Assembly: GCA_017396945.1 (NCBI GenBank)
Contig: JAFQKI010000008.1
Location: 1 to 64,000 of the forward strand
Direction: 5' to 3'
Length of the DNA: 64,000 bases
DNA from: Muribaculaceae bacterium
Lineage (GTDB): Bacteria > Bacteroidota > Bacteroidia > Bacteroidales > Muribaculaceae
In this document: positions 1 to 7,564 of the stretch, piece after piece
Numbering within the stretch: position 1 is the stretch's first letter
Layout of the letters: every line of letters starts with the position of its first letter
Position numbers and translations under genes: made by a program
Notes under the pieces: model-generated
Told to the model about the DNA's origin: nothing
Seen by the model: only the letters and a program-made list of their open reading frames with translations
Database searches by the model: none

Positions 1-1401
1 CTTGTCCAACTCTTTGCCCGAGTAGCGGTAGAGGTCGCTGCGTTGGCAGATGTCGCCAAAGGCTCCGCCATAGGGGTAGTAGGCGTTCCACTCTTTCTGC
101 TCCCCGGCGGATGTGAGCCTTACGCGGTTGTTTCCCTGGTAGTCCCGCAGATAGTAGTGGTAGGTGTCGCCCGCGCGGTAGCCTGTCTCGTTTATCTGCT
201 CAGTCTCCACGCCGTCAACATAGATATATCCCGCCACGTAGTCTCTCGTCAACAATGTCTCGATAATCTCCAGGTCGGGCTGTTGCTCCAACTCCTCCGG
301 GGAGAAGACTAAACGGTTGTCTATGCTGTATCTCGCCCTGAGACGGCGACCGGTGGCGTCGTAGATATATTCGGTGATATTGCCGTCGGCGAAGTATATC
401 GCCTGCGGCAGGTTCAACTCATTGCAGATAATCTCGGTGATTTTGCGGTTGGAGTCTGAGGTGAGGTTTCCGTTGGCGTCATAGCTCATCTCCACATCTC
501 CGCCGTCGCGGTCTTTGACATCCTGGGCGTGGTTGTATGACACAGAGGTGGCGTCGCTCACTCTCACCATCTGATTCCCCTCATACTCCATCACGGCGTT
601 GTCGATCATCTTTGTCGTGGAGCCGACCAACCCCATGCGTGTCACCGCTGTCATGTTCCCCTGCAGGTCATAGCTGTAGGTGGCTGAGTAGTCGGGAGCC
701 ACCGCGTAGGTGACATCCTTGAATGTGACGCCGTCGCTGCTCTTGCGGCGGTATATCTCGGTGTAGTCGGCAGCCACAAGACGCCCCATGCGGTCATAGC
801 TGTAGTCGTAGGCTCCCGATTGTCGCTGATAGGAGCCTGTCCGGTTGTTGCACATCTCCCATTCCTGGGCGCATATCTCTCCGGCGAGCGAGCCGGCTGT
901 GCCGTCGCGCCGTGTCTCATAATACAGCCGTTGGGTGAACCACGGAGAGGATACACCGGTCACATTACCATGCAGGTTGTAGTCATAGAGTGTCTCTGCC
1001 ACATTCTCGCCAAGCACTTGTGATGAGAGCTGCCCCAAGGCGTTATAGGAGTTGGCGTAGAGGTATTGTGTCGTCGCGTTGTCGTGGCTTATTGTCACTG
1101 CCAACGGTCGGCTCAGGTTGTCATAGGTGTAGCTTCTCAGGTCGGTGTGCGAGGTGTCGGCTGTCGAGTGCTCATGCAACTCACGCAACGGATTGCCCGC
1201 GAAGGCGAGCCGGTAGCTCCGGCGGTCATATCCTCCGAGGTGATTGCTCTCACACGTCTGCACCACACGCCCCGACTTGTCATAATACACGGCGTTGACC
1301 AGCAACATGGTGTCGCCAAGCACCCTCACGGCTCCGCCTACCGGCAACCCTAACGCCGACTTGCCGTCGCTCCTTACATATCTGCCGTCATAGCCTGTCA
1401 T
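1..1401 (-). CDS. RHS/YD-repeat protein, mid-section, runs off the left edge
   Basis: The minus strand is open across the whole interval. It reads as the middle of a Bacteroidales RHS protein, with YD-type repeats such as SYDANGNLTSD and YIYDATGRRLR, the phrase HYYLRDYQGNNRVRL, and at the window edge YYPYGGAF followed by YRYSGKELDK, which normally opens the RHS core. The first in-frame ATG lies at 1401-1399, and an in-frame stop sits a few codons upstream. The secretion signal and DUF6443 N-terminus expected of this family are therefore absent. It starts one base after the stop of the 1403-1822 gene. It may be a displaced half of an RHS gene whose N-terminus now sits at 5434, or a non-secreted recombination reservoir. 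The family is certain. Whether it is expressed is unknown. Confidence 0.85.
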   Translation of the reverse strand, partial: MTGYDGRYVRSDGKSALGLPVGGAVRVLGDTMLLVNAVYYDKSGRVVQTCESNHLGGYDRRSYRLAFAGNPLRELHEHSTADTSHTDLRSYTYDNLSRPLAVTISHDNATTQYLYANSYNALGQLSSQVLGENVAETLYDYNLHGNVTGVSSPWFTQRLYYETRRDGTAGSLAGEICAQEWEMCNNRTGSYQRQSGAYDYSYDRMGRLVAADYTEIYRRKSSDGVTFKDVTYAVAPDYSATYSYDLQGNMTAVTRMGLVGSTTKMIDNAVMEYEGNQMVRVSDATSVSYNHAQDVKDRDGGDVEMSYDANGNLTSDSNRKITEIICNELNLPQAIYFADGNITEYIYDATGRRLRARYSIDNRLVFSPEELEQQPDLEIIETLLTRDYVAGYIYVDGVETEQINETGYRAGDTYHYYLRDYQGNNRVRLTSAGEQKEWNAYYPYGGAFGDICQRSDLYRYSGKELDK

Positions 1402-1402
1402 G

Positions 1403-1822
1403 TCAGAATAAATCTATGGGTGGGATCGATTCAAAAATCCAAACACGATTATAAAAAGTACCAGCAATAAAAGCAATGAATGCACTAATAAAATACCATG
1501 AAAGTACATATAACCAATTATTCGTTTTAATTTTTCGTTTTTTATAATAATCTACAATTTGTATATACCTTTTACCACAACGATAATAGAGAAATATCGG
1601 AATATCCAAAATAAGAGCGATAAAAATTGTATATTCTTCGGGAAAAAAATTAGCTTCAGGATAAAAACCTACCCCTTGAAGTAAAAGAACTATCGATATT
1701 AAATTAATTATAAAACAAAAGCATACACTTCCAATTCCTGAGATATATTCATCTCCATTAAAATTTCGTGATTTCTCAGCCAAACGATATGCGCAATAAA
1801 AAAGTTTGTTATATATAAACAT
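1403..1822 (-). CDS. Small multi-pass membrane protein, candidate immunity protein
   Basis: This is a 139-residue protein I do not recognise by family. It has three clear hydrophobic segments, around residues 33-53, 66-82 and 103-122, with basic stretches between them. It begins 12 bases after the stop of the orphan RHS tip at 1835-2758, on the same strand. In RHS loci the gene directly behind a toxin tip usually encodes its immunity protein. That tip ends in a glycine/alanine-rich hydrophobic region, so an integral membrane immunity protein would fit a membrane-acting toxin. This is inference from position and topology only. The gene is AT-rich relative to the RHS mid-section beside it, as expected for an acquired cassette. 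Confidence 0.65.
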   Translation of the reverse strand: MFIYNKLFYCAYRLAEKSRNFNGDEYISGIGSVCFCFIINLISIVLLLQGVGFYPEANFFPEEYTIFIALILDIPIFLYYRCGKRYIQIVDYYKKRKIKTNNWLYVLSWYFISAFIAFIAGTFYNRVWIFESIPPIDLF

Positions 1823-1834
1823 GATTGTTAAGTA

Positions 1835-2758
1835 TTATTCAAATAAACTATAAAAATCCTCTCCCCAAAAATAATCAGCTACTATAATTCCAATTGAGAC
1901 TGCCGGACCTACAACGGGAATATATACAGTAGCAGCTGCCGCCGTCGCAACACCTAACCTTGCTCCGGCTTTGGTCCAATTCCCATTTGAAAAGTCTTGA
2001 TAAACTTGTATTCCTGTTATACTCCATCCCAAAAATCCGGCGCCTTTCCCGATTGCCTTAATTCGTTTTAACACAGCTGCGTTGGTTTCTAAATTGCCTA
2101 CCGCCAATCTGACTGTTACACCACGGCGTGAATTTTTCGGCATCTTTCCACCCGGTTCATATTTCGCCCTGTTCCCTAATACAATATCAGCATTAGTGCC
2201 GATTGAGGAGGCGGTATTAAGAGCCAACTGCGTAGCTGGCATAGCCTCATCTAAAATCCACGAGGTTGATTGCCGACTATATCGAGGCGTATAGGTGGGA
2301 TTATAGTCAGGATATATCGTCAAATCATAACTTTTGGACTCTAAGGTAAAAACACCATCGTTCACATGCCATGAAGTGTGATAAATTTTCTTTTTTTCGG
2401 TGTCAAGTGTATATTCGCCTTCCTGATAGTATTCCCACCCTGTCATATTAATCTCGGCACACCCCGCCTCATATTGTTCCATAAAACTACAAATCGCATC
2501 ATAGTTGTTGGTGCTCCACATCTCCATTCCCCATGGGTCGATAAATTTGATGGGGTTCCCCATGCAGTAGGCGTATGGGGAGAGGTGGGGGTATTGCTCG
2601 GCTAAGGGGTCGGGGGTGGTGAAGCGGCACAGGATGGGGTCGTGGAAGCGGGCGGCGTTGTCATACCACCCCAAGCCCTCCATGTCAACCCACTCTTTGC
2701 CACAGTGCAGGCTGTCGGTCCAATAAAAATGAGATATATTACCTATAACGAGATTCAT
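1835..2758 (-). CDS. Orphan RHS C-terminal tip (core fragment plus toxin-like domain)
   Basis: The 307-residue product opens with about 19 unrelated residues. It then enters the RHS core at CGKEWVDMEGLGWYDNAARF and continues through TPDPLAEQYPHLSPYAYC to the DPWG motif near residue 77, where the conserved part ends. The remaining 230 residues are variable, as in RHS toxin tips. The last 70 are rich in Gly, Ala and Val and contain two hydrophobic helices (residues about 240-255 and 272-295), suggesting a membrane-inserting or pore-forming domain. There is no signal peptide and no YD-repeat shell, so it is an orphan tip rather than a complete effector. The adjacent membrane protein (1403-1822) is the natural immunity candidate. 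Confidence 0.8.
   Translation of the reverse strand: MNLVIGNISHFYWTDSLHCGKEWVDMEGLGWYDNAARFHDPILCRFTTPDPLAEQYPHLSPYAYCMGNPIKFIDPWGMEMWSTNNYDAICSFMEQYEAGCAEINMTGWEYYQEGEYTLDTEKKKIYHTSWHVNDGVFTLESKSYDLTIYPDYNPTYTPRYSRQSTSWILDEAMPATQLALNTASSIGTNADIVLGNRAKYEPGGKMPKNSRRGVTVRLAVGNLETNAAVLKRIKAIGKGAGFLGWSITGIQVYQDFSNGNWTKAGARLGVATAAAATVYIPVVGPAVSIGIIVADYFWGEDFYSLFE
2571..2619 (-). repeat. RHS core direct repeat, copy A
   Basis: This 49-bp stretch encodes the core residues around TPDPLAEQYPHLSPYA in the orphan tip. It matches 5037-5085 at 47 of 49 positions in the same orientation. Sequence on both sides differs, so it is the only nucleotide-level homology shared by the two tips. Confidence 0.9.
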
Positions 2759-2830
2759 TGATCTAAAAGTATTCTAATTCTGTAGGTGTAATAATTGCGT
2801 AATCCCAACAAGAACTTATGAGTATTGAAA

Positions 2831-3244
2831 TTATTTTTTTGCAGTCATATTACATCTATAGATATTCCACGTTTTTGTAGTGCGATTATATTGTAATAAA
2901 TATGAAACGATAATATCATTTAATAGCAATTTTATAACCACATAATTAGGCGTTATTTGGTCAACACTAAGTAAGGTTATATCCCAAGGTCCTTCTGTAA
3001 ATTCAATATATGAATTGCTGTTTATTGCGTTATATATTTTTGCTTTTTCTGATGAGATTTGCAATTTTACCCCAGGCTTATAATTTGATAGTTCTTGGAA
3101 TTGTGCACTATTCACAATGAGTGCAATCTGCTCATTAAACATTGTCGCACCAGATTTATTTGAATACACCTGTCCAAAAATTTGCTGACACACTAATGCG
3201 AATAATAAGAATATAAAATATCGCTTCATTGTTTTAATTTTCAT
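2831..3244 (-). CDS. Small exported protein of the RHS cassette
   Basis: This is a 137-residue protein of unknown family. An N-terminal signal peptide is clear (a basic start, the hydrophobic run YFIFLLFALVC, then a cleavage-like FGQ), so it should reach the periplasm or surface. It overlaps the end of the preceding gene by 11 bases. A second possible ATG at 3229 would remove the overlap. It is the last of three consecutive small exported proteins behind the toxin gene at 4427-5434. It could be an immunity protein or an accessory factor. Nothing in the sequence decides between these. Confidence 0.6.
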   Translation of the reverse strand: MKIKTMKRYFIFLLFALVCQQIFGQVYSNKSGATMFNEQIALIVNSAQFQELSNYKPGVKLQISSEKAKIYNAINSNSYIEFTEGPWDITLLSVDQITPNYVVIKLLLNDIIVSYLLQYNRTTKTWNIYRCNMTAKK

Positions 3245-3674
3245 AACATATACTATCCAATACTTTAAATTCGGATTTAACTTTTTCTATAATCATATTT
3301 AATGAGGCATTTTCCTCTTTATTTCGAATCTTAATTAGATATAATTGAGGCATTAGTTCTTCTAATGAGAGTGATATTTGAGAATTATTTCTCGTTAATA
3401 TCGCAAATACTGAATCATTTACAAGAAAAGTATCTTTGGGCAAATCCAAATCTGTTTCAACCAAAATGTCTCGCTCCCTAATAAATGCATTATTAAAAAC
3501 GGCAAATTCATCGGAAGAAAACATTTGATTTATCGCAGCAATTGTGTCATTACCAGTCTTAACATCGGTGTTTGAGATTGAACTCTGCGACTGAGAACAT
3601 GCGCAATTAAAATAAATAAGCACTAAAGAGAACGTTAATAAGTTTTGAATACCCTTGATTGTCATATTACTCAT
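3234..3674 (-). CDS. Small lipoprotein of the RHS cassette
   Basis: The product is about 146 residues. The start is placed at the ATG at 3674-3672, which overlaps the stop of the upstream gene; an ATG at 3665 is equally possible. After a hydrophobic stretch (LLTFSLVLIYF) comes NCAC, a plausible lipobox, followed by a Ser/Gln-rich linker, so it is probably a lipoprotein. The remainder is acidic, with no motif I recognise. It is translationally coupled on both sides. Position suggests an immunity or accessory role for the toxin at 4427-5434. Confidence 0.6.
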   Translation of the reverse strand: MSNMTIKGIQNLLTFSLVLIYFNCACSQSQSSISNTDVKTGNDTIAAINQMFSSDEFAVFNNAFIRERDILVETDLDLPKDTFLVNDSVFAILTRNNSQISLSLEELMPQLYLIKIRNKEENASLNMIIEKVKSEFKVLDSICYEN

Positions 3675-4416
3675 CGTTTTGTTGCTCAATATTTGAAACA
3701 ATGCCATATGGAGGATAAAACTTTTTGCCTTGCATAACGCATTTATAAAATTGTATCTGAAGATTTATCGTGTCATTTGGCTTTATTGAAGATGCTGGTT
3801 CATAGCAACTTTCATCTAATGGTAACTTATAAACATCTCCACAGTAGTTAAACTCTAAGGTATATTGAGGTATATGAACCTGTAAAAACACTGCGTTTAT
3901 TTCAACTAGTGCGATATTGTGTTCATTGTATTTTAAATTATCATACAAAGGCAAAACTTTAACTAAGCTATCCCATGAATTAAATTTTACAAAACGTATT
4001 ATAATAGAGTCTGAGGGATTATAATATGCCCACCAATCATCAGTAAGAGAAATATAATCAAACGGAAGAAATGTAGGCATATCGATATCGCTATATGCCA
4101 AACGCCGTTCTGATGTAAAATCGGTTATTTTATCCCCAATACGATAATTATTTACCACAAAATTAGTATCCTTACATGATGCGTATATTATCCGTTTCTC
4201 TATAGTATCATTAACCGCAATGGTATATGTTATTTCATTAACTGTTACTTCAGAAACGAAATCAGCATAAGATGAATTTGGCAGAAACACAACACTATTA
4301 ACATAAGATCCTTGATAAACTTCATTAATTGTTGGCCAATTAGTGTTGGCATAGTTATAAAGGCTTATTGTTGCTACTAATATGCTTGTTAGAATAATAT
4401 AATAATATTTTTTCAT
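3667..4416 (-). CDS. Exported protein directly behind the RHS toxin tip, candidate immunity protein
   Basis: The product is 249 residues from the ATG at 4416. A longer frame reaches back to 4473 but would overlap the toxin gene by 47 bases. The 4416 start lies 10 bases after the toxin stop and gives a clean signal or anchor sequence (MKKYYYIILTSILVATISLY). The mature part is rich in Asn, Tyr and Asp, with no family I recognise. As the first gene behind the tip it is the best candidate for the cognate immunity protein. An exported immunity protein would suit a toxin that acts in the periplasm, but that is inference. Confidence 0.65.
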   Translation of the reverse strand: MKKYYYIILTSILVATISLYNYANTNWPTINEVYQGSYVNSVVFLPNSSYADFVSEVTVNEITYTIAVNDTIEKRIIYASCKDTNFVVNNYRIGDKITDFTSERRLAYSDIDMPTFLPFDYISLTDDWWAYYNPSDSIIIRFVKFNSWDSLVKVLPLYDNLKYNEHNIALVEINAVFLQVHIPQYTLEFNYCGDVYKLPLDESCYEPASSIKPNDTINLQIQFYKCVMQGKKFYPPYGIVSNIEQQNDE

Positions 4417-4426
4417 AAATCTTTTT

Positions 4427-5434
4427 TTAATCTGCCACATGAAATCCAGGTATTGGAAGATCTTGTATTTCATCTTCTTGGATTTCCGTGTTATTCGGTC
4501 GTTTATAAATTGTTGTTTTCACCGTATATTCATCCGTTTCCATGATAATATCAGAGTTCTCATTAGTAATAACATCCGGACCATCTTGTGCCCTTACCGA
4601 TATTGGATTGGTTTTTATGTCTGTTATGGTTGCGGAATGGTAATAATTATTATCCTCGGATGAATACATTACAACATCTCCGTTTTGTGCATCAGAAATG
4701 TCTATCGGTTGATAACCATCGTGATTTATTATTCGTGATAAGCTTTGTTCTCCTGTTATAAAATATTTCCCATCGGCAAATGTCACGCCATGGCAATTGG
4801 TGTCCCATCGATGGTCTTGTGGATCTGCGACATTATTATTTAGAACTATTATTGGAGTCCCATCGTTAGCATAGATATATCCAACTTCCATTTCTACTAT
4901 TGAGATGGAATTGTCATAATTCTTAAAAGGCATATTATAAGTACTACCATCTGTGCGATAAACAATTTTTCCATTCCTATCGACTAATAAGCAACCGCTT
5001 GGGTCAACGATGGTCAGGGGATTGTTGGCGCAATGGGCGTATGGGGATAGGTGGGGGTATTGCTCCGCTAAGGGGTCGGGGGTGGCGAGCCAGTCGCGGT
5101 AGGCGTTGCCGTAGCGGTCATACTCGGTGAGTGTAACGATATCCTCGCCATCCCCCCCTTGACCGACCGCAACCTGTTGCACCTCGCGCCCCAGACCGTC
5201 GAAGTAGGTTATCCCCACGCGCGACAACTCGGCGTCGGTTGACGGCTCCACGACACTCCCCGCCAACGGCTCCACGACCCTGATATAATTGCAATCAGCA
5301 CTCTGCCCCGACATTGAGCCGACCAATAGCAAGAGGAGCGACAGGACAAGGAATGTCCGAAGCGGTTCGGCCCGGCGCATGGCATCAACCATGGCATTGT
5401 GGAGGTTTTTGTATTTATGGTGGGTTGTTTTCAT
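4427..5434 (-). CDS. Mini-RHS: secreted DUF6443 N-terminus joined to a toxin tip
   Basis: The protein has 335 residues. A signal peptide (hydrophobic LVLSLLLLLVG near residues 29-39) is followed by an N-terminal RHS segment of DUF6443 type, with YIRVVEPLAGS and VGITYFDGLGREVQQ, up to YGNAYRDWLA. The next residues are TPDPLAEQYPHLSPYAHC and DPSG, the end of the RHS core, so the whole YD-repeat shell is missing. The variable tip that follows has NCHG (near residue 215) and a later HSAT motif, which resemble the Cys and His of papain-like or NlpC/P60-like enzymes. A promoter box lies 42 bases upstream of the start. It could be a recombination product that is no longer functional, or a small secreted toxin. 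Confidence 0.8.
   Translation of the reverse strand: MKTTHHKYKNLHNAMVDAMRRAEPLRTFLVLSLLLLLVGSMSGQSADCNYIRVVEPLAGSVVEPSTDAELSRVGITYFDGLGREVQQVAVGQGGDGEDIVTLTEYDRYGNAYRDWLATPDPLAEQYPHLSPYAHCANNPLTIVDPSGCLLVDRNGKIVYRTDGSTYNMPFKNYDNSISIVEMEVGYIYANDGTPIIVLNNNVADPQDHRWDTNCHGVTFADGKYFITGEQSLSRIINHDGYQPIDISDAQNGDVVMYSSEDNNYYHSATITDIKTNPISVRAQDGPDVITNENSDIIMETDEYTVKTTIYKRPNNTEIQEDEIQDLPIPGFHVAD
5037..5085 (-). repeat. RHS core direct repeat, copy B
   Basis: This is the second copy of the 49-bp core segment (47 of 49 identical to 2571-2619). The N-terminal DUF6443 coding sequence begins immediately on its right, so the repeat boundary coincides with the internal junction of the mini-RHS gene. Confidence 0.9.
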
Positions 5435-5475
5435 TGTGTCGGGGTATTAGGACGCTTGATTGATTTCATCTCTCG

Positions 5476-5483
5476 CAAATTTA
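5476..5483 (-). promoter_or_regulatory. Promoter -7 box for the mini-RHS gene
   Basis: On the minus strand the box reads TAAATTTG, matching the Bacteroidota consensus TAnnTTTG. It lies 42 bases before the ATG at 5434. Confidence 0.65.
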
Positions 5484-5590
5484 GATTTTATTTCCCGCAT
5501 CTCCAAGAAATCCCCTCCAAAAAAACTACAAATTCCGGTTATAATCCACAACTCCGATATTATCGCATAAAAAACACCCTCTCCACCCAC

Positions 5591-5598
5591 TATCTTTG
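5591..5598 (+). promoter_or_regulatory. Promoter -7 box for the terminase gene
   Basis: The box reads TATCTTTG, matching TAnnTTTG, 32 bases before the ATG at 5631. No clear -33 TTTG was found upstream. Confidence 0.65.
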
Positions 5599-5630
5599 CG
5601 ACATAATTATGCATTAAATCGTGGATTACT

Positions 5631-7520
5631 ATGAAAAACATTATTGATGAAAACCGCCGGCGCAATGAGGCGCTTAATCATCCCTATGACCCGATTAAAG
5701 GTATCGGTTGCATAGGTAATCGCATCCGTGTAAACGCAACACGCTTTAACGAGGGCGAAGTGTGGCTCCCACCTTCGATGCTCGCTGACCCGCTATATCA
5801 AGTAGCATCCAACCGCGACCAGTGGGTTAAACTCCGTTGTCGCCATGATTTTGAGTATTGGTGCGCAACTTGTGTTACCGTCAAAGATAAACTGTCGGGA
5901 CGTGACGTCCCATTTATTCTCAACGCTCCGCAACGACGAGTCGCCGCCCTGCTCGAAGATGACCGACTCGATGAACAACCTATACGCATCATCATGCTCA
6001 AAGCCCGACAATGGGGTGGCTCAACCCTCACTCAAATGTATATGGCATGGATACAGTCTGTCCACCGTCGCAATTGGCACTCACTCATCTGCGCCCATGT
6101 CAAAGACACTGCCGCCAATATCCGTGGCATGTACTCCAAGATGCTCGCCGACTATCCGCCCGACTATTGGGAAGGGGATGAGCCACCCAAGTTCCGCCCC
6201 TATGAGCGTTCTACCAACATTCGCGAGATTGCCGGTCGCGGTTGTCGTGTCACAATCGGTTCGAGCGAAAATCAAGAGGCGGTGCGTGGCTCCGACTATG
6301 CCATGGCACACCTCTCCGAAACAGCCTTTTGGAGCAATTCCACCACTCGCGCCCCCGACAAGTTTATTCGCGCCGTCTGCGGGGCTATAGCCCTCGTCCC
6401 CTATTCGCTCATCGTCATGGAAAGCACAGCCAATGGCGTGGGCAACTACTTCCACACCGAGTGGGTGCGATGCAAAGAGGGGCGTGGTGACAAGCGGGCG
6501 GTTATGGTGCCATGGTATGAAATCGAGATTTATCGACTGCCCGTCAAAGATCCTGTCAAGTTGTGGCAATCGCTCGATGACTATGAACGGGCTTTATGGG
6601 ATAAAGGCCTGACTCTTGAAATGATTAATTGGTATCACCATAAACGCAAGGAATACTCCTGTCACTCGATGATGCAAGCCGAATACCCCACCGACGATAT
6701 TGAGGCATTCATCAACACCGGGCATAATGTCTTTTCACTAAGTCATGTCGAGGCGTTGCGTGCCAATTGCCTCTCGCCATGTCACATTGGTGAGATTTCG
6801 GGATTGTCGGCAACCGGAGTCGATGCTCTACGCAACATTCACTTTTCAAGTGACCCATCAGGACACCTACATATATGGAAATTTCCCGAACGCTCCGGTT
6901 CAACGCTCGACAACCGATATGTCGTCGCTGTCGATATAGGCGGACGCTCCCACAATAGCGACTACTCGGTTATTGCGGTTCTCGATCGTCAACCTCTCGT
7001 CTCCGGCGGTCGCCCTGAGATTGTGGCACAATGGCGCGGACACATCGACCACGACTTGCTCACATGGAAAAGTGCGGCTATAGCCTCGTTTTATCACAAG
7101 GCTCTGCTTGTTTTTGAATCCAACTCGCTGGAAACCGACGACCATGCGGGATGCGACAGTCTTTTCCCGCTGTCACAGCTCAAAGATGTTTACCCCAATC
7201 TCTACCGGCGTCGCCGGCTTGGACAAGCCTCCAACGCGCTTGAAAACCGTATAGGCTTTCACACCAATCGTGCCACCAAATCGCTCATCATCACCAACCT
7301 CATCGCCGCCGTGCGCGACGGCTCCTACATCGAGCGATGTAATGAGGCTTGCAACGAGCTTACGACTTATGAGTTAAACCCCAACGGCACATACTCAGCC
7401 AAAGCCGGATACCATGACGACATCTTGATGACTCGTGCCATAGCCCTGTTTGTCGCCACCGAGACGCCAATTCAACAACCTCAAGACTATACCGCATTGC
7501 GCACCCAACCCACTTGGTGA
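5631..7520 (+). CDS. Phage-type terminase large subunit, isolated
   Basis: The 629-residue protein has both halves of a large terminase. The ATPase half has a Walker A-like KARQWGGST at residues 124-132 and a Walker B-like MAHLSE at 225-230. The nuclease half has an RNase H-like pattern with D435 (VVAVDIG), D444, E496 (LVFESN) and HDD at 595-597. In phages this protein cuts concatemeric DNA and drives it into the procapsid. All expected acidic residues are present, so the gene looks intact. No small terminase, portal, capsid or tail gene lies beside it: the left neighbour is the RHS locus and the right a host-type lipoprotein. It may be a prophage remnant under selection or a domesticated packaging motor. 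Confidence 0.85.
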   Translation: MKNIIDENRRRNEALNHPYDPIKGIGCIGNRIRVNATRFNEGEVWLPPSMLADPLYQVASNRDQWVKLRCRHDFEYWCATCVTVKDKLSGRDVPFILNAPQRRVAALLEDDRLDEQPIRIIMLKARQWGGSTLTQMYMAWIQSVHRRNWHSLICAHVKDTAANIRGMYSKMLADYPPDYWEGDEPPKFRPYERSTNIREIAGRGCRVTIGSSENQEAVRGSDYAMAHLSETAFWSNSTTRAPDKFIRAVCGAIALVPYSLIVMESTANGVGNYFHTEWVRCKEGRGDKRAVMVPWYEIEIYRLPVKDPVKLWQSLDDYERALWDKGLTLEMINWYHHKRKEYSCHSMMQAEYPTDDIEAFINTGHNVFSLSHVEALRANCLSPCHIGEISGLSATGVDALRNIHFSSDPSGHLHIWKFPERSGSTLDNRYVVAVDIGGRSHNSDYSVIAVLDRQPLVSGGRPEIVAQWRGHIDHDLLTWKSAAIASFYHKALLVFESNSLETDDHAGCDSLFPLSQLKDVYPNLYRRRRLGQASNALENRIGFHTNRATKSLIITNLIAAVRDGSYIERCNEACNELTTYELNPNGTYSAKAGYHDDILMTRAIALFVATETPIQQPQDYTALRTQPTW

Positions 7521-7564
7521 CACAATAAACCCCACCCACTCAACGTTTAATTATTATCAAAAAA

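Noticed and set aside
43-1353. Several plus-strand open frames of 60-100 codons across the RHS mid-section
   Set aside because: They are antisense to a continuous RHS frame with clear YD repeats and arise from its GC-rich codon pattern.
4439-4663. A hydrophobic 74-codon plus-strand frame
   Set aside because: It lies antisense to the toxin tip, whose frame is linked to the RHS core; the hydrophobicity comes from AT-rich sequence.
5845-6569. Frames of 160-180 codons on both strands inside the terminase gene
   Set aside because: The terminase frame carries the Walker and nuclease motifs; the others show no family features.
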